Positions 10,791 to 22,885 of a stretch of DNA of 64,000 nucleotides are shown here, in pieces. Position 1 is the first letter of the stretch. Each line of letters begins with the position of its first letter. Under the pieces are notes generated by a model. The model saw only the letters and a program-made list of their open reading frames with translations, was not told where the DNA came from and did no database searches. Source of the DNA: Gnetum montanum (taxonomy: Eukaryota; Streptophyta; Gnetopsida; Gnetales; Gnetaceae); contig MNCI01033587.1 in the NCBI GenBank assembly GCA_015680685.1, positions 336,164 to 400,163 on the forward strand, written 5' to 3'. The position numbers were made by a program, and so were the translations under genes.

Positions 10791-11952
10791 AGAAATTGCT
10801 AAGCAACCTTTCATCATAAGAGTGCCACAATGTGATGGCCCCTCACCTACCTGAAGCCCAACAATGGGCAACATCTTGATCCGTCCTCCTTCAAGGGTTG
10901 ACCCCACTAGCAACCCAAGTAGGTCCACCAAATGGCAATGCAAGAAGACAAACGAGCATCTCACAACCCCCATGGCCAAAGCAAAAGCCACAACTAGCAA
11001 ATAACAACTAAACACTGGGGACCCTACCCCCAAGTAGACCAAACCCATGTCCCCTTTGTAAGAGATCTGTCTCTCAAACCACATGGAGGAATTTAAAGCC
11101 AACACAATGACTAATGACAAGGACTTCGTAGCCACACTAACCCAAGTAAAGCAAATGCTCAAGCAAAAGAACACAACATTTAGTTTATATGACCTGGTCA
11201 GGACCTCACCTACTCACTGCCAAGCATTGGCCTAGGTCTTGGCCTCCATTCCTATTACGGAGGACATCCCTACAGATGGGACATCCATATGTGCAATGAT
11301 GTTGCCCCTTACATCATAAGAGTCGAGTTCAACCTCCCTAGTATTTTGTGATGATGTAGCTAAAGTCAACCCTGCATGAGTGGAGGTCACTAAAGCTCCA
11401 CTATCCATTAGCATTTGTGTTGGATAGTGTACCATCCACAGGGTACATGTTGATGATAGTGCAGTAACAAACGTAGTCTTGTACTCCATCATCGACAAGC
11501 TAGGCTTGGCAAATGAAATCAGGCCAACCAAAATCACATGTCTAAAATCCTTCAATGGATCATCTGTCATAGTCAAGGGTACAATCAACTTAGCCTTTAT
11601 GGTGGGAGATAAATTCCACACTAGCGTAGACTTCACTATCATAGAGGAGATGCTAGGCTTCAACATGATTCTAGGCAAGCCTTGGCTAGCCCAACTAAGA
11701 GCCATCTCCTTTCCCATCCACCAGGAAATCCACCTTCCATACAAAGGTGGTCAAGTTATCATCCATGGTGACAACACTTCCTCTTTGACTATCCATGACA
11801 TAAACATGGCGCAACTTTTAGAAGAAGAGTTTCTTGGTGGTACACCTATAACAACCAACGCAATGCTAAAGATAACACACCCGAACGAGTGGTTGAAGCC
11901 AATAGCTCCCCAAAGGGTCCTAAACCTTGCACACTCCCTAATCCATGCCTAG
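10791..11952 (+). pseudogene. Aspartic protease of the TR-GAG-like element (decayed)
   Basis: Retroviral-type aspartic protease that would mature Gag. The readable block at 11440-11800 has a degraded active site (VDDSAVTNVV; the family has D-T/S/D-G), then LGLANEIRPTKITCLKSFNG, INLAFMVGDKFH, EEMLGFNMILGKPWL (the ILG flap partner motif) and HQEIHLPYKGGQVIIHGD. The same block, recognisably homologous, occurs in the giant Tat proteases at 46110-46950 and 54890-55417. It is in a different frame from gag, so an indel or an ancestral frameshift lies between 10777 and 11479. The reading frame ends at TAG 11950. No RT follows. Confidence 0.8.
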
Positions 11953-14036
11953 TTAGGAAACAACTACATGATCGAGACCTTCCCTTGGCCAGAATTTGGG
12001 TGCTTGCCTACCCTTTACCATGCATTTTTGACTTTTGTTTACATTGCACTAGCCTTTACGTTTACATTTTTCCCGCTCACTTAGATCATGCATTTTGCTT
12101 TGTTTACACATTCATCAACTTAGTTTACATAGTGCATTTGAAAAACATAAAACTACAAAAACACATGGCCCAAAAAGACCTTAAACTAGCATACGGCTTG
12201 GAACGACCTAAAACTATCACTTTTTGCATTTCTTTTCTTTCATTTTAACTTTATGTACAATAGGTGTCACTTGATGTTGTTTTCTTCCTAGTTGGTTTTT
12301 GTAGGATCTTGTAGACATATAGCATGACCATGCATACATCATCACACCTTACACAAGCAAGGTAACCATAGATATTCTGCTATGACTATAAATTTGCATA
12401 GACACTCTTGGCATCATGACTTAAAAATGATACCATAAAATAGTCCTGACATCATGACTTAAAAATGATACCACAGAACAATCCTGGTATCATGACTTAA
12501 AACTGATAACATAGAATAGTCTTGGCATCATGACTTAAAAATGATACCACAAAATAGTCCTAGCATCATGACTTAAAACTGATACCACAGAACATCCTAG
12601 AGTCATGACAATAAATCGACACCATAGACCTCTATTCGGTATGATGCTAAAATGCCATATCTATCTGCTATAACATGATACTAGCATCCACAGTCCACTA
12701 AGACTATAAACTAGTTTGCCTCTTCACAGTTCGCTATGACTATAAACTAGCAAAGCATCATTTTCTATGATGCTAAACTAGCATCATCCAAAGGGTAATG
12801 ACATGAAACTAACCCACAACAGTCAACTAAGACTATAAACTGGTGACATCATCAATGACCAAGAAAGAACTTAAAAATATGTGTTGCTACAATTGACTAT
12901 TCATGTTCCACAACGACTTGCTGCATAATTTGTCTCATGGGCCATGATGAGGCTGATGGTCATTCATGATTCTATCTGCTCTAAAAATCGCACACAGTGG
13001 CTCCATCTCCTTGTTTAAAGCGCTTAGTTAACCAATTCATTTGTGTTTTTTCTTGTCTTCTTAGAGTTGTGTTTGTAGGATGAAATGCTTGAGGCATTCG
13101 TGCATTAATGCTCTTCATCATGATGACAAGGTATCACATTCTTCCTGACACCCACAACTGGGTTAATCAATCCATGCATAAGTACATTCCCAACTACTGA
13201 TACATTTCCTATTTTCCTAATCATGTTTCCCTTGTCCTATTCAATTACACCCCTCGATACATTCCAAAGCTCTTCATACACTGTTACACACTATGACTCT
13301 CCAAGCAGTTGCAGCACAAAACATAGTATATGATGCATGACATAAAATGTAAGCACTCGAACACAAGCACAACATGAAAAGAAAGCTCTTTCAGAAAGGC
13401 CAAAGAGAAAAAAGAAAAATAAAAGAAAAAGAAAAAAACAAAAAGAAAGAAAAAACAAAAGAAAAGAGAAATGAACAAAAAAGAAAAGAATAAAAAAGGT
13501 GAAAGAGAAAAATGCACGGAAAAGGTCTTTGAGAGACTGTTGACACCATAAACAAAAGACTATTGGCTATTCTCATGTAAGCCCCAGGTGAGAAGGCAAT
13601 TGTCTTGAAAAAATGGTTACACTTTCATCTCAAAGAGACCATGTTGCACACCATCGCATGGCTTTGGTTGTTTACAACGGGTCTTGTAAACACTCTATAA
13701 GAGTCCCATTTCTCCAAAGAATGCACCTCCTATGTCTTGGTTCTGAGTCTGCTGAACACTAGCTCTTAACAAGGATCAAGGATATGACTTGTTCATGTAA
13801 AAGCATTCCTCTCCCATAATTCCAATAATAGTTATAACCCTTGAACAACTCTTGGCTTCCCCTAGTTACAACCAATCCCCTTGCATCTTGAACCACATTC
13901 CCTCAATCCCATGTACTTTTGAACATGGTGTGATGATGCCCAGCAATGGGCTAATGGTTAATGCTTGGTACTTGGTTGTTCATGATGTTTTTCACTTCTT
14001 TGTCAACGCCTCTTAGGTGGATTCCTCCAGACATCA
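11953..14036 (+). repeat. 3' non-coding interior of gag-PR element with minisatellites
   Basis: Occupies the place where RT-RNaseH-IN would be. About five ~38-bp units (GCATCATGACTTAAAAATGA plus ACCACAGAATAGTCCTG) lie at 12405-12610. Looser repeats of TCCACTAAGACTATAAACTAG lie at 12691-12714, 12727-12751 and 12820-12843. A purine-rich tract is at 13402-13512. I see no polymerase or integrase motif on either strand. Confidence 0.8.
13402..13512 (+). repeat. A/G-rich tract upstream of the 3' LTR
   Basis: About 110 bp of almost pure A and G with rare C/T. The phenylalanine-rich minus-strand frames here are a by-product. An equivalent tract, on the opposite strand and so again purine-rich in the element's sense, is at 63300-63427 next to the third LTR family. 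Confidence 0.7.
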
Positions 14037-14051
14037 ACAAATAGGGGCTAA
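14037..14051 (+). other. Polypurine tract of gag-PR element
   Basis: The purine-rich AAATAGGGGCTA stretch abuts the 3' LTR start TGAAACACC, the expected position of the plus-strand primer. Confidence 0.6.
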
Positions 14052-15913
14052 TGAAACACCACTAATTTCGGCCTAACACTTTGAAATGATTGAATCCCTT
14101 TCAAGATTTCAGGAGGCAGAATTTAACTAAGGCATGGAACTCATGCCCAGCTTGCTCAAACCAGCTTGCTTCATCAAGCAAGTTTGCCCTCAGCATGAGC
14201 AACTTCGACAGCTTCAAAACCAAGTCAAAAATGGTCCAAATTTGAGGGTGGAAGCCATCCTTAAGAACTTGATGTCCACACGAAGTCCCAAAAGTCCAAA
14301 TTTCAAGCTAAATTATACAGATTTTCTCAGTCACGCTATGGTCATGTTGTTGTCACACTGCAACATGAGTACAACTTGACCAACTCTTAGAGCCCTGAAA
14401 CTAAGTCAAAGTAACTTGATTTGAAGGGCACAGGTCATCCTCATAGCACATCTTTGACAGCTTCAATTCCCAGCCTTCAGAAATTCCATATTTTAGCTCA
14501 ACATTACAGGTTTTTGAGGTCACACTATAGTGTGAGTCCAACATGACCAACTCTAGGAGCCTCCAAACCAAGTTGAAATGATCCAACTTCAAAGGTGCAA
14601 ATCATCCTCAAAGTTCATGGTCGACAACCTCCAGTACCAAAATTCCAAAATTCAGAATGTCAAACTTTGGCTCAAAATTGAAAGTTTCCAGAAGTTTCTT
14701 TAGGTCATGCTACAAGTCATGCTGCAAGTCACGCTGCAACATGAGTCCAACATGACCTATCTAAAATAGCTCCAAATCAGACACATTCAAGTTTAAATTC
14801 TAGATTTTAGATCACTCTTAGGTTAGACACATTCAGGATACCAGTTGCATTCAAAAATCAGGCTTTGAAATTTCCAAATTTGGTGGAAAATTGCAAGTCT
14901 TTGCTCACTCACACTAAGCTCACGCTGCAACGTGACTATAGTGTGAGTGTAGCGTACACACGCCCAATTCACGGTGAGACAAAATCAACTCACACTGGAA
15001 GTTCTTATCAGGTAAAAACACTCCAAACGGCCACGAAACCACTAAAATTGACATCATACAGTAGTTAAGTCAAAAATCCATAAGTTTCAAGCAAACTAGA
15101 GCCAATTTCTCTTGTTGCACATTATCATTGTAAATTTTCATTTGTGGGCTTGTCAAGCCCTCATGGTCCAAATTGTAAATGCTTCCATGGGCTTGAGTAA
15201 GCCACACGTTGTAAGATATGATGCACCTAGTCTAGAATGTAACTTGGCCACACACGTCCAACTCACATACAGCTATCTATTGGACACATGTCACTTGCTC
15301 CACTTTCCTCTCATCTCCCAGCCATTGATTCCATTCTCGAATTTCACACCCGAGCCCGGCCCAACCTTATAAATACCTTGTCAATTCACATAAACAAGGT
15401 TGACAATCTTAAAGTTGGATAGCTTAGAAAACTCAGACCAACAATTGTTGGATGCTCAGCACACCTAACTCCTAGCATCTAAGCACTTCTAAAACACATC
15501 ACATCACATCACTTCAAGGCTTGGCACTTGACCTTCCATCCACACATGTAGCTACACTTTGACTGGTGCACATCTTTTCTAAGAAATACAATACAGTTCG
15601 TTTTGTCAACCATTCTTCTGTTTACTCTATTCTACATTTATTTCACATTTTGATTACGATACCAGTTTAAGTTTACATTTTGTATGTGCTATTTTGCATT
15701 TTAAAATATGAATTACATTAACCTCAATGCAAGCCATAGTTTACGCTCAGGGAAGTCCTTGGTTGATTTTCGTGCAGACCATCCAAGGCACTCTGCCTTC
15801 GTTTACTTTTCCAGCTTGCCTTTGAGGTGAAAGCGGGGTCAGCTGTGTCTACCTGATGATCTTTTGGTGTTTTTTTTCCTTCCAACCTTACACTGATGAT
15901 TTAGGTCAGTACA
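14052..15913 (+). repeat. 3' LTR of the gag-PR element
   Basis: Colinear with 6232-8116 over its whole length. It starts TGAAACACCACTAATTTCG and ends GGTCAGTACA, followed by target copy GGTAG. The TATA box is at 15368-15375. Differences from the 5' LTR are mainly transitions. Confidence 0.92.
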
Positions 15914-18837
15914 GGTAGTAAGGTAACAAGAAAGAATGCTTAATGCCTAGGTTGTGATAGAAATCCTTCATTTCTTAACTACTAAATTAAGGTCCATTAT
16001 CCATAACTATGGTAATGGGTATGCCAAAACAAGCACAATGTTATCTAGGATAAATTTGCAAACTTGTTTAGATGTGATCTTGCTTAGGGAAATACCCTCA
16101 ACCCACTTGGTAAAGTACTTGATTACGATGATGATGAAGCTATGTCTTATAGATGACGTAGTCATTATAGGTCCAATGATATCCAAACCCCATAATTGAA
16201 ATGACCATGTTATCTAGGTTATATGTAACTCAGTTGGTAATACATTTATCAGGCTGCTATATTGTTGGCATGTGTCACATCTTTTAACCTTTTGGTGGCA
16301 ATCATTTTCTATATGGAAAAAATAGTAGCCCAACCATCTATTCTTAGCTACCATGGCTCTAGGTCCTATATGTCCTCCACAAACACCCTTGTGAACCTCC
16401 TCTAGGACTATTATAGCTTTAGTTTTACCTAAGCACTTTAGGAGTTTTCCATCATAGATTGTTGACATAATGTGTTATCACCTATGATGACATACTTCTT
16501 CAATTGCTTGTGTATGGCATCCTTCTAAGTAGTAGTTAGGCCTTCTAAGGATTCACCATGCATAAGGTAAAATTTGATATCATCATACCACACCTTGGGA
16601 TGAGCAGTATGAATGATGACCATAAAAATATCATTAGTGTTCTATGTGATGGAAGTAGCATAGTCTATGGTTAAGATGGGTAACTTACTAAACACATCCG
16701 ATGTCACACTAAGGGATAATGTTGCAATTGCATCCACTATGGCATTTTGTTTCTAGGTATGTGTCAAACATCAATGTCTATGAATTATTGTAATAACTAC
16801 TTTCCTAGGTCATAGTAAGGTTGTAAGTTGTTAGCTTTGCATGCATAGACTTTGGTTACTTGATTAACCATGAGTTGTGAATCACCTTTGATGGCTAGGT
16901 GTCTAATTCCTAGGTCATGGGCTATCATCATCCCTCTAATCAAACTTTCATATTTCGCTATGTTATTGGTACATGAAAATCCAAAACAATAGGCAAAGGG
17001 TTGGGTTTCACTAGATGGAAATGTTACTATGGTATTAGCATGAATACCTCATAATCCTTAGGCTCTTAGATAACTGTGTTAATGAGTTCATCAAGAAACT
17101 AAAGATCTATGGCTTCTTGGTCATCAATAGCTAAAATTATGAGTTGTATGGCTATAGCTTGACCTTTTGTTAAGGATTGAAAGACATAATGGAGGCTGAA
17201 CTCTGTGGTTATGGCTTTCCATTAGGCTATACAACTACTTTTATAGATGTTGGTCATTATGGCTCTAGGTATGTTATCCTTGCAAATTACATTGACTTGG
17301 ATTCTGAAGAGGTAGTGTCTTCATTTCTTTAAAGAGAAGACTAATGCTAGGCAATACTTCTCCACTTCAATGTATCAGGTCTCATGGGCAACTAGCACAT
17401 GGTTAAGGTAGTATACAGGCATTTCTGCTCCATCATCATGTTTCTAATAGCGTAGAGAGGCAATAGATGTATTAAAGATGATGAGATAAATGTAAAATGG
17501 TTTACCCTCCTGTAGAGGATAGATTATCAGTACTTGTGTCAACTCTTGCTTAAAGTTTTCAAAGGTCTCTTGGTACTGAGCCATCCATTCATAGTGAACT
17601 CCTTTCTTGAGAAATTGTTACATGGGCTCTAACTTATCCTTGGGCCTAAAAATAAACCTATGAATAAAATGTAGTATATCTTGTAATCCCTAAAGCTCCT
17701 TAAGGTTAGTAGGTGCTACTAATTTGTATATGGACTTAACCTTATTAGGATCTATATGTATCCCTACTTTACATACTACAAAGCCAAGCATCTTATCAAT
17801 CTTAATACTAAAGACACGCTTCTTAGGATTGATCCTAAGGTTGTATTTGAGGCATCATTTAATAATAATATCTAGGTTGTTGGCATGGCCATCGACTATC
17901 TTAGACTTCACAGCTATGTCATCTACGTACTCATTAATCAATCCTAACATGAAATCACTAAAGATATAGGTCATGGCTCTCTACCATGTTGCTTCGACAT
18001 TCTTAAGGCCAAAGGGTATCATGGTAAAACAAAAAGTACCCCCCATGGGAACATAAAGGTCATGCTAAGTTGGTGCTCTAAGTTGATCCTAATTTGGTTA
18101 TTTCCTGAGAATCCATCCATAAAAGATAACAAGGCATGTCGAGATGTAGTATCAATAAGTTGATCAATACTAGGAAAAGGAAACTCATCCTTGATAATTT
18201 CTTTATTTAGGTCTTAGAAATCAATGCAACTACAAATACTTCCATTTTTCTTAGGGACTACCACTATGTTGGATATCCATTCTACATAATTAACAACCCT
18301 ATTGAAACTTGCTTAGTAGAGCTTTTGAGATTTTATCATGAATTGCCAAAGCCAAATTAGGTCTAATCTTGCACACTTTTTGCTTACTTGGTCTAATGCT
18401 AGGGCCTAGTATGATGCTGTGCTAGACTAGACATGGGTCTAGGCCTGTCATATCTTCATATGACTAGGAAAATACCTTAATGTTGTTCTATAAGACTTTG
18501 ATGATATCTTTGGCATATTAAGGCTCTACTAAGGAACTTAGTTTAAGGGTTTTCTCCTCACCACTGTGTGTTCTGATGGGAACCTTAGCTAGAGGATCTT
18601 CAATTATGTCTCCTACTTCTAAGTCAAGGGTTTGGACTTGGTTTTCAGGCCATTCTAGAGGTTCCTCTATTGAGGCTATGTGGTTCACAAGACTCTCAAC
18701 CTCAAGATCTAGGTAATTAGGGATAATACACCATTTAATATCATTGTGAGGTCCATGTAGAAACAAAGGTAAACTGATTTTTTCCCAAATACTCATACTT
18801 TGATCCTGCATGTTAACCAAAAGCATATTAAGTGGAA
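15914..18837 (-). pseudogene. Pol (RT - RNase H - IN N-terminal part) of outer Tat element
   Basis: Minus-strand order: a PR-RT linker (18518-18837, EEPLEWPENQ, LDLEVGDI); RT with SYEDMTGLDP near 18450, the MPFG-like block near 18010 and the catalytic YVDD at 17918-17929; RNase H (about 16900-17600); then the integrase zinc finger at 16214-16468 (EEVHKGVCGGHIGPRAM, DCHQKVKRCDTCQQ: the H2C2 pattern) and the start of the catalytic core to 15914. It continues across the inserted gag-PR element at 6231. The frame is broken by many stops. Just upstream, TTTGTTCACTTTTTCCCAAG (minus) resembles a 3' splice site, matched in the inner copy at 36191-36215. Confidence 0.9.
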
Positions 18838-19578
18838 CTTGGGAAAAAGTGAACAAATAATGTTAAAATGCCATAAAATATATGTAAATCTAATGCAATC
18901 AAGGCCATCTAGGGTAATTAGTAAAATAAGGTTAATTTAGAAAAGTGCATTAGAGGTGAACAAATATCACATAAAAGTTAAGCAAGGGGAAGTATAAGAA
19001 GTAAGGCTACAAATTGTCAATAAAGGCTATAATTTCTCTAGTTTTAGCCCTTAGAGAACCATGATGTCAGTTTATAGTCTTGGTGGACTATGATGCTATA
19101 GCATGGCATGGTCATATGGTGTCAAATGATTGTCAAGGAAGGTCAAACCCTACCATTTGATACTATTTAAAGGCCAAAAAAAGGAAAATAAAGCTATAAT
19201 AAGACAAAAAATGAACATATAAGGCCATATAAAGGATATATAAGGTCAACTAAGTTATCAAGACAACATAAGTCCAAAGAAAAGCCAAAACATTACATAA
19301 CAGGGAACAAATCAAGCAAAATATATAATAAAATTTGGCTAATATAGGTTAAAAACATTAGGTTTTATCAATTTTATGTGTTAATGGACCATTTCTTGAG
19401 GCTACAAGGCCATTAGGTGAGTTTAGGCATCAATCAAGGCTATTTCTAGGTTGTTTAGACCTAAAAATCAAGTGGTTTGAGGATTCCATGCTAGGCTCAA
19501 CATGGAAATAGGGACCTTTAGTTTGGATACTAAGGTAAATAAGTTTTGGGATGCTTAGAGGTCCAAAGTTGAGGTTCC
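18838..19578. other. Outer element spacer upstream of RT
   Basis: Colinear with 36191-36900 in the inner copy. It contains one copy of the spacer motif (19058-19088, CAGTTTATAGTCTTGGTGGA) but no coding signal on either strand. It ends at the AAAAC target copy (19579-19583) of the CCR4-bearing element. Confidence 0.6.
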
Positions 19579-19583
19579 AAAAC

Positions 19584-20169
19584 TATAACATCCCCATTCC
19601 CAAATGATGAAGTTGCCTAATGAAGATGGTGTCTCTTCATAACAAATGTTATTATTATCTTAACAAGACTTGCCTGAAAGGGCATGTTGTAATAATGGAC
19701 ATGTCTCTTAAGGTAACCTTTGGGGGTACGACTGAAGGCATTTATACCTAGGGTTAGAGGTCATGCCAACATGGGAATGGTTGAGCCAATACAGGCAAGT
19801 CATGGGGTGGTGAAGCCGATATAGGAAAGTCATGGGAATCTAGGTGAAGTAGGACAAGAAGTGGGCTAGCCATCCCTTCTAGTTAGGTTATAGGCCTAAC
19901 TGTGGTGGTAGTGTTGGATTGCCTCTAAGGGATAGATGCCAAAGAAAAAAAACCTGAAGGAACATTCTTAGAGCATGATCCGGATTCACTTTTCCATATC
20001 AATAAAGCATTCTTTTCTTTATTTTTTATACATTTTTCCTATTATTTCCTTTATACATAATGTTGAGTATTGCATATATTTCACATTTGGTATATTTTAT
20101 TCATATGAATAATGTCTAATATGTCATATATTTTATGTTTTCCATGAAATTTGGGGATGGGATGTCATA
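19584..20169 (+). repeat. 5' LTR of CCR4-bearing element
   Basis: Starts TATAACATCCCCATTCCC (decayed TGT...) and ends GGGATGTCATA (decayed ...CA). AATAAA at 20001-20006 is shared with the 3' LTR and is a plausible poly(A) signal. Confidence 0.92.
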
Positions 20170-20190
20170 ATTGGCATTGGAGCAAACGAC
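20170..20190 (+). other. Primer-binding-site-like sequence
   Basis: TTGGCATTGGAGCAAACGA directly after the LTR resembles the plant initiator-Met PBS (TGGTATCAGAGC) with several mismatches. Confidence 0.5.
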
Positions 20191-21744
20191 AATCCAAAGA
20201 CCATTCAAAACCATGGGCCAACTACAATATGAATCAGATGATAAACCTTAAAGCCACAATGCATGGAAAGGCTTTGATCATCACTAAATTTACCATATAT
20301 TTGTGATTCAATTCAGAAAGATACCTTTCCATTGACTTCACAAACAATGGACTAGGCATCTAGATCCTAGTAACCACCAAAATTTCTTTCATGGATATCA
20401 TTAATCGATGAAGATTTGATCATACCTCATCAAGCTTCATCAATTACAAGAAGATGTTGGTAAGATGATACAATAGTCTAGGTAACTCTTACCCATCTTA
20501 ATACTATAATTATTAATCGATTAAGATCATTGTTAAATTTCTTTCAAGAAACTTAATAACCATGACCTAAATTGATCTTGTTTTGCTGAAATTTATTATC
20601 TAAGTAATTTAGAAGATTCCAAGTTACCATATTTCAACCTAGAAATGTCAATCCAAAAAAATAGGCTAGTTTGGTCCTTTTAAATCTTGAAAAATCAACT
20701 TTATTTTTGAACCTTAAAACTATGTCCAACACGTAGTACGCATCACGACAATTCCAATGGTACAAATTTTGCCTCAGTCAAACTTACGGTTTGGGAGATA
20801 TTAATGTTTGAAGTTTCTTGTTATACATGCATTAAAATAATATTAATTTATTATTTAAAAAAAATGTGTCAAAATTTTAGGGTTGAGAATCAACCCAAAG
20901 TCACCATTTTCCCATATTAAACCCTTACCCTATTAGTGGCCGAACCACCACATCAACCATTGAGGCAAGGTGGAATAAAATAATAATAAAAAGTTAAGAA
21001 AAAAAAAGTTGGAGGTCTTGGGTTCAAAATTGAGCCCCAATACTATTTTTATATAATATTTAAATTAAAAAAATTCAGCCAAACCCACGGTTGGGCCACT
21101 GGCAAGCCATAATAAAGCCATAGCTAGCCATAGAAGATTGACCCTTGGGTAGGGCCCAAGGGCATTCCAATGCCTGCGTTGCTTGCCCCACCCACACTCG
21201 ACCTATTGCAACCCTACCTCAATTATGCAACATTGTTATAGACTTGTTGCAATCCTACTATAACTAGTGTTATGGCTTGACTCCACCTCTGCCATAGCCA
21301 CCACCTTAGGCACCAACCCTCGCAACATCTATAGAAACCACTCCACCACCATCATCTTCATTGATTGTGGGTGCTTCTCAATGACTAGAGCACACACACT
21401 AAGCAACGTGTGGAGGCATAGCATGATGCTAATGGTCATAACCTTGCTAATCTTCATTTAGAGCATGTTGTGAGTGAGTGCATCGAGGCATAGTAGCATC
21501 ACCTGGTTGAATTAGAACATGATGTTCAACATCTCGGCCTACTATGCCACAGCTACCACTCTAATCCATTTCCTACCAACCATGCCTACTGCATCGCACT
21601 ACACTGTGCCTTGTCTATCACTACCATACTATGCCACTATTATGACTTGCACTATGTGCTGCCATTGTTCCAAAATACTAAACCCTTGCCTACCTACCAT
21701 TGTCGCTTGCCTACCACTTGTCGTTGCCTACTAAACATACTACC
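20191..21744 (+). other. Interior of CCR4-bearing element, 5' part, no gene recognised
   Basis: No gag/pol motif is visible. From about 21180 the composition turns C/A-rich (CCACC, CATCACTA words) and grades into the 22-bp minisatellite. Open frames at 21519-21957 only translate this low-complexity DNA. Confidence 0.5.
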
Positions 21745-21964
21745 CATTACTGCCTCTCACACTTCCTATCACTACGTACCATGCCTCCTATCACTGCCTT
21801 CCACATCACCCATCATTGCTTTCCATTCCATCCATCACTACCTCTCATGCTGCCCATCACTACCTCCTATGTTATCCATCACTACTTCTCGTGCCGCCCA
21901 TCATTGCCTCCTAAGCTATCCATCACTTCCTTGAGCACCACCAATCACCACCTCTAGCATCACC
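21745..21964 (+). repeat. 22-bp minisatellite, ten units
   Basis: Ten consecutive units of exactly 22 bp based on CATCACTACCTCYYATGCTG plus CC. The fixed length with diverged sequence shows old tandem duplication. 22 is not a multiple of 3, so it is not a protein repeat. Confidence 0.85.
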
Positions 21965-22200
21965 GTGTGGACCTTGAAACAACACATCACTACAACCATT
22001 GCTTTCATTCATAATGAAATGACAAATTATTCGTTATATGATGAAAAATTTTCAATTGTCCATCAATTGATGAAAAATATTTGAAATTTCTGTCAATCAA
22101 CGAAAAATTCAAATTTTAATAATTAAACTATTAATTTAAAATTAGGAACTTGTGAAAATAGTTTCCAAAATAAGAATTTGGCATGGTGGTAGTAATAGAG

Positions 22201-22282
22201 ATAAAAATTCCACAATTAAGCATGCTTGATCTAGAGTAGAACTAGGATGGGTAACCTCTTGGAATGTCTTGTTTTTTGCACC
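22201..22282 (+). pseudogene. 5S rRNA-derived fragment (about positions 37-118)
   Basis: The stretch ATTAAGCATGCTTG ... GAGTAGAACTAGGATGGGTA ... ACCTCTTGG ... TTGCACC matches the 3' two thirds of plant 5S rRNA in order, nearly without gaps. Most differences are C-to-T or G-to-A. It retains counterparts of box A (TTAAGCATGCTTG), the intermediate element and box C (GGATGGGTAACC), the internal pol III promoter. The 5' third is absent or unrecognisable. Cassandra-type TRIM elements carry 5S sequence in their LTRs; here it is in the interior, so this is a separate acquisition. It cannot make a normal 5S RNA. Confidence 0.88.
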
Positions 22283-22885
22283 AAAGTAAAGCCATAAATT
22301 TTAATCTTGAAAACCTTTTTTAATGAATAAAGAGTCATATCCTATAGATTTCAACCTTTTGGACCTAATGGTGAAGTCAAATCCATCCTAGGAAACCTCA
22401 AAAGTAACTTTTTACTCCTTGCCTGATATAGTACCTTGAGATCCTCAAAAGTTTAGTTGTCACACAACTTGAGCATATAATGTCCATTTTCAACATATGA
22501 ATAGTCATTTCTAACATTTTTCACTGTTCTAAAATCAATGGTAAGGTTAGATTTATCATCCAGGCATCCTATAATTCAATGATATTATAAATTCAACATT
22601 TTAGTCTTTAAGATTTAGTGTAGAACCCTTGTAGATAGTCTTAAGATCACTATGGCATGTTATTAGTTACACTACCAGAGTCAGTGTTCTCAAGGGGGGT
22701 AGAAAGGTCATCAAAAATAATATAGTTAAATATTACTAAAAATTAGGTAATTTAATTAACTATTACTAAAATTAGATAATATAGTTATCCAGTTGAAGAA
22801 TTAATTTAAGAAATAGAAAAATCTTCAACCACCAAGAAAAAGGTATATTAATCCATCCTACAATCAAAACATAGGGCAACACAAC
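22283..22885 (+). other. Interior between 5S fragment and nuclease frame
   Basis: AT-rich. A short two-unit repeat of TAGTTAAATATTACTAAAAATTAG type lies at 22720-22800. No coding similarity recognised. Confidence 0.4.

Larger units (their letters stand above)
6232..15913 (+). mobile_element. Non-autonomous gag-protease LTR retrotransposon (TR-GAG-like), Tat lineage
   Basis: Two direct LTRs (6232-8116 and 14052-15913) flank a 5.9-kb interior, and a perfect 5-bp target duplication GGTAG lies at 6227-6231 and 15914-15918. The interior holds a PBS, a leader minisatellite, gag, a protease, then about 2.1 kb without RT, RNase H or integrase, a purine-rich tract and a PPT. With gag and PR but no RT/IN it fits the class described as TR-GAG, which depends on enzymes from another element. 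Its gag resembles that of the giant Tat copies in this window (shared DFYQDD, VPP-TL and P-Q-KYN-EG motifs), so that family or a close relative is a candidate partner. The two LTRs differ by many transitions and small indels. It is inserted in the outer integrase. Confidence 0.93.

Noticed and set aside
10731-11744. Long minus-strand open frames opposite gag-PR
   Set aside because: They mirror the better-supported plus-strand gag and protease frames, which have homologs in two other elements.
13284-13576. Two phenylalanine-rich minus-strand frames
   Set aside because: They are translations of the A/G-rich tract complement; no start context and no conservation.
21519-21957. His/Ser/Pro-rich open frames
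   Set aside because: They run through a 22-bp minisatellite; 22 is not divisible by 3, so all frames look alike and none is a real protein.
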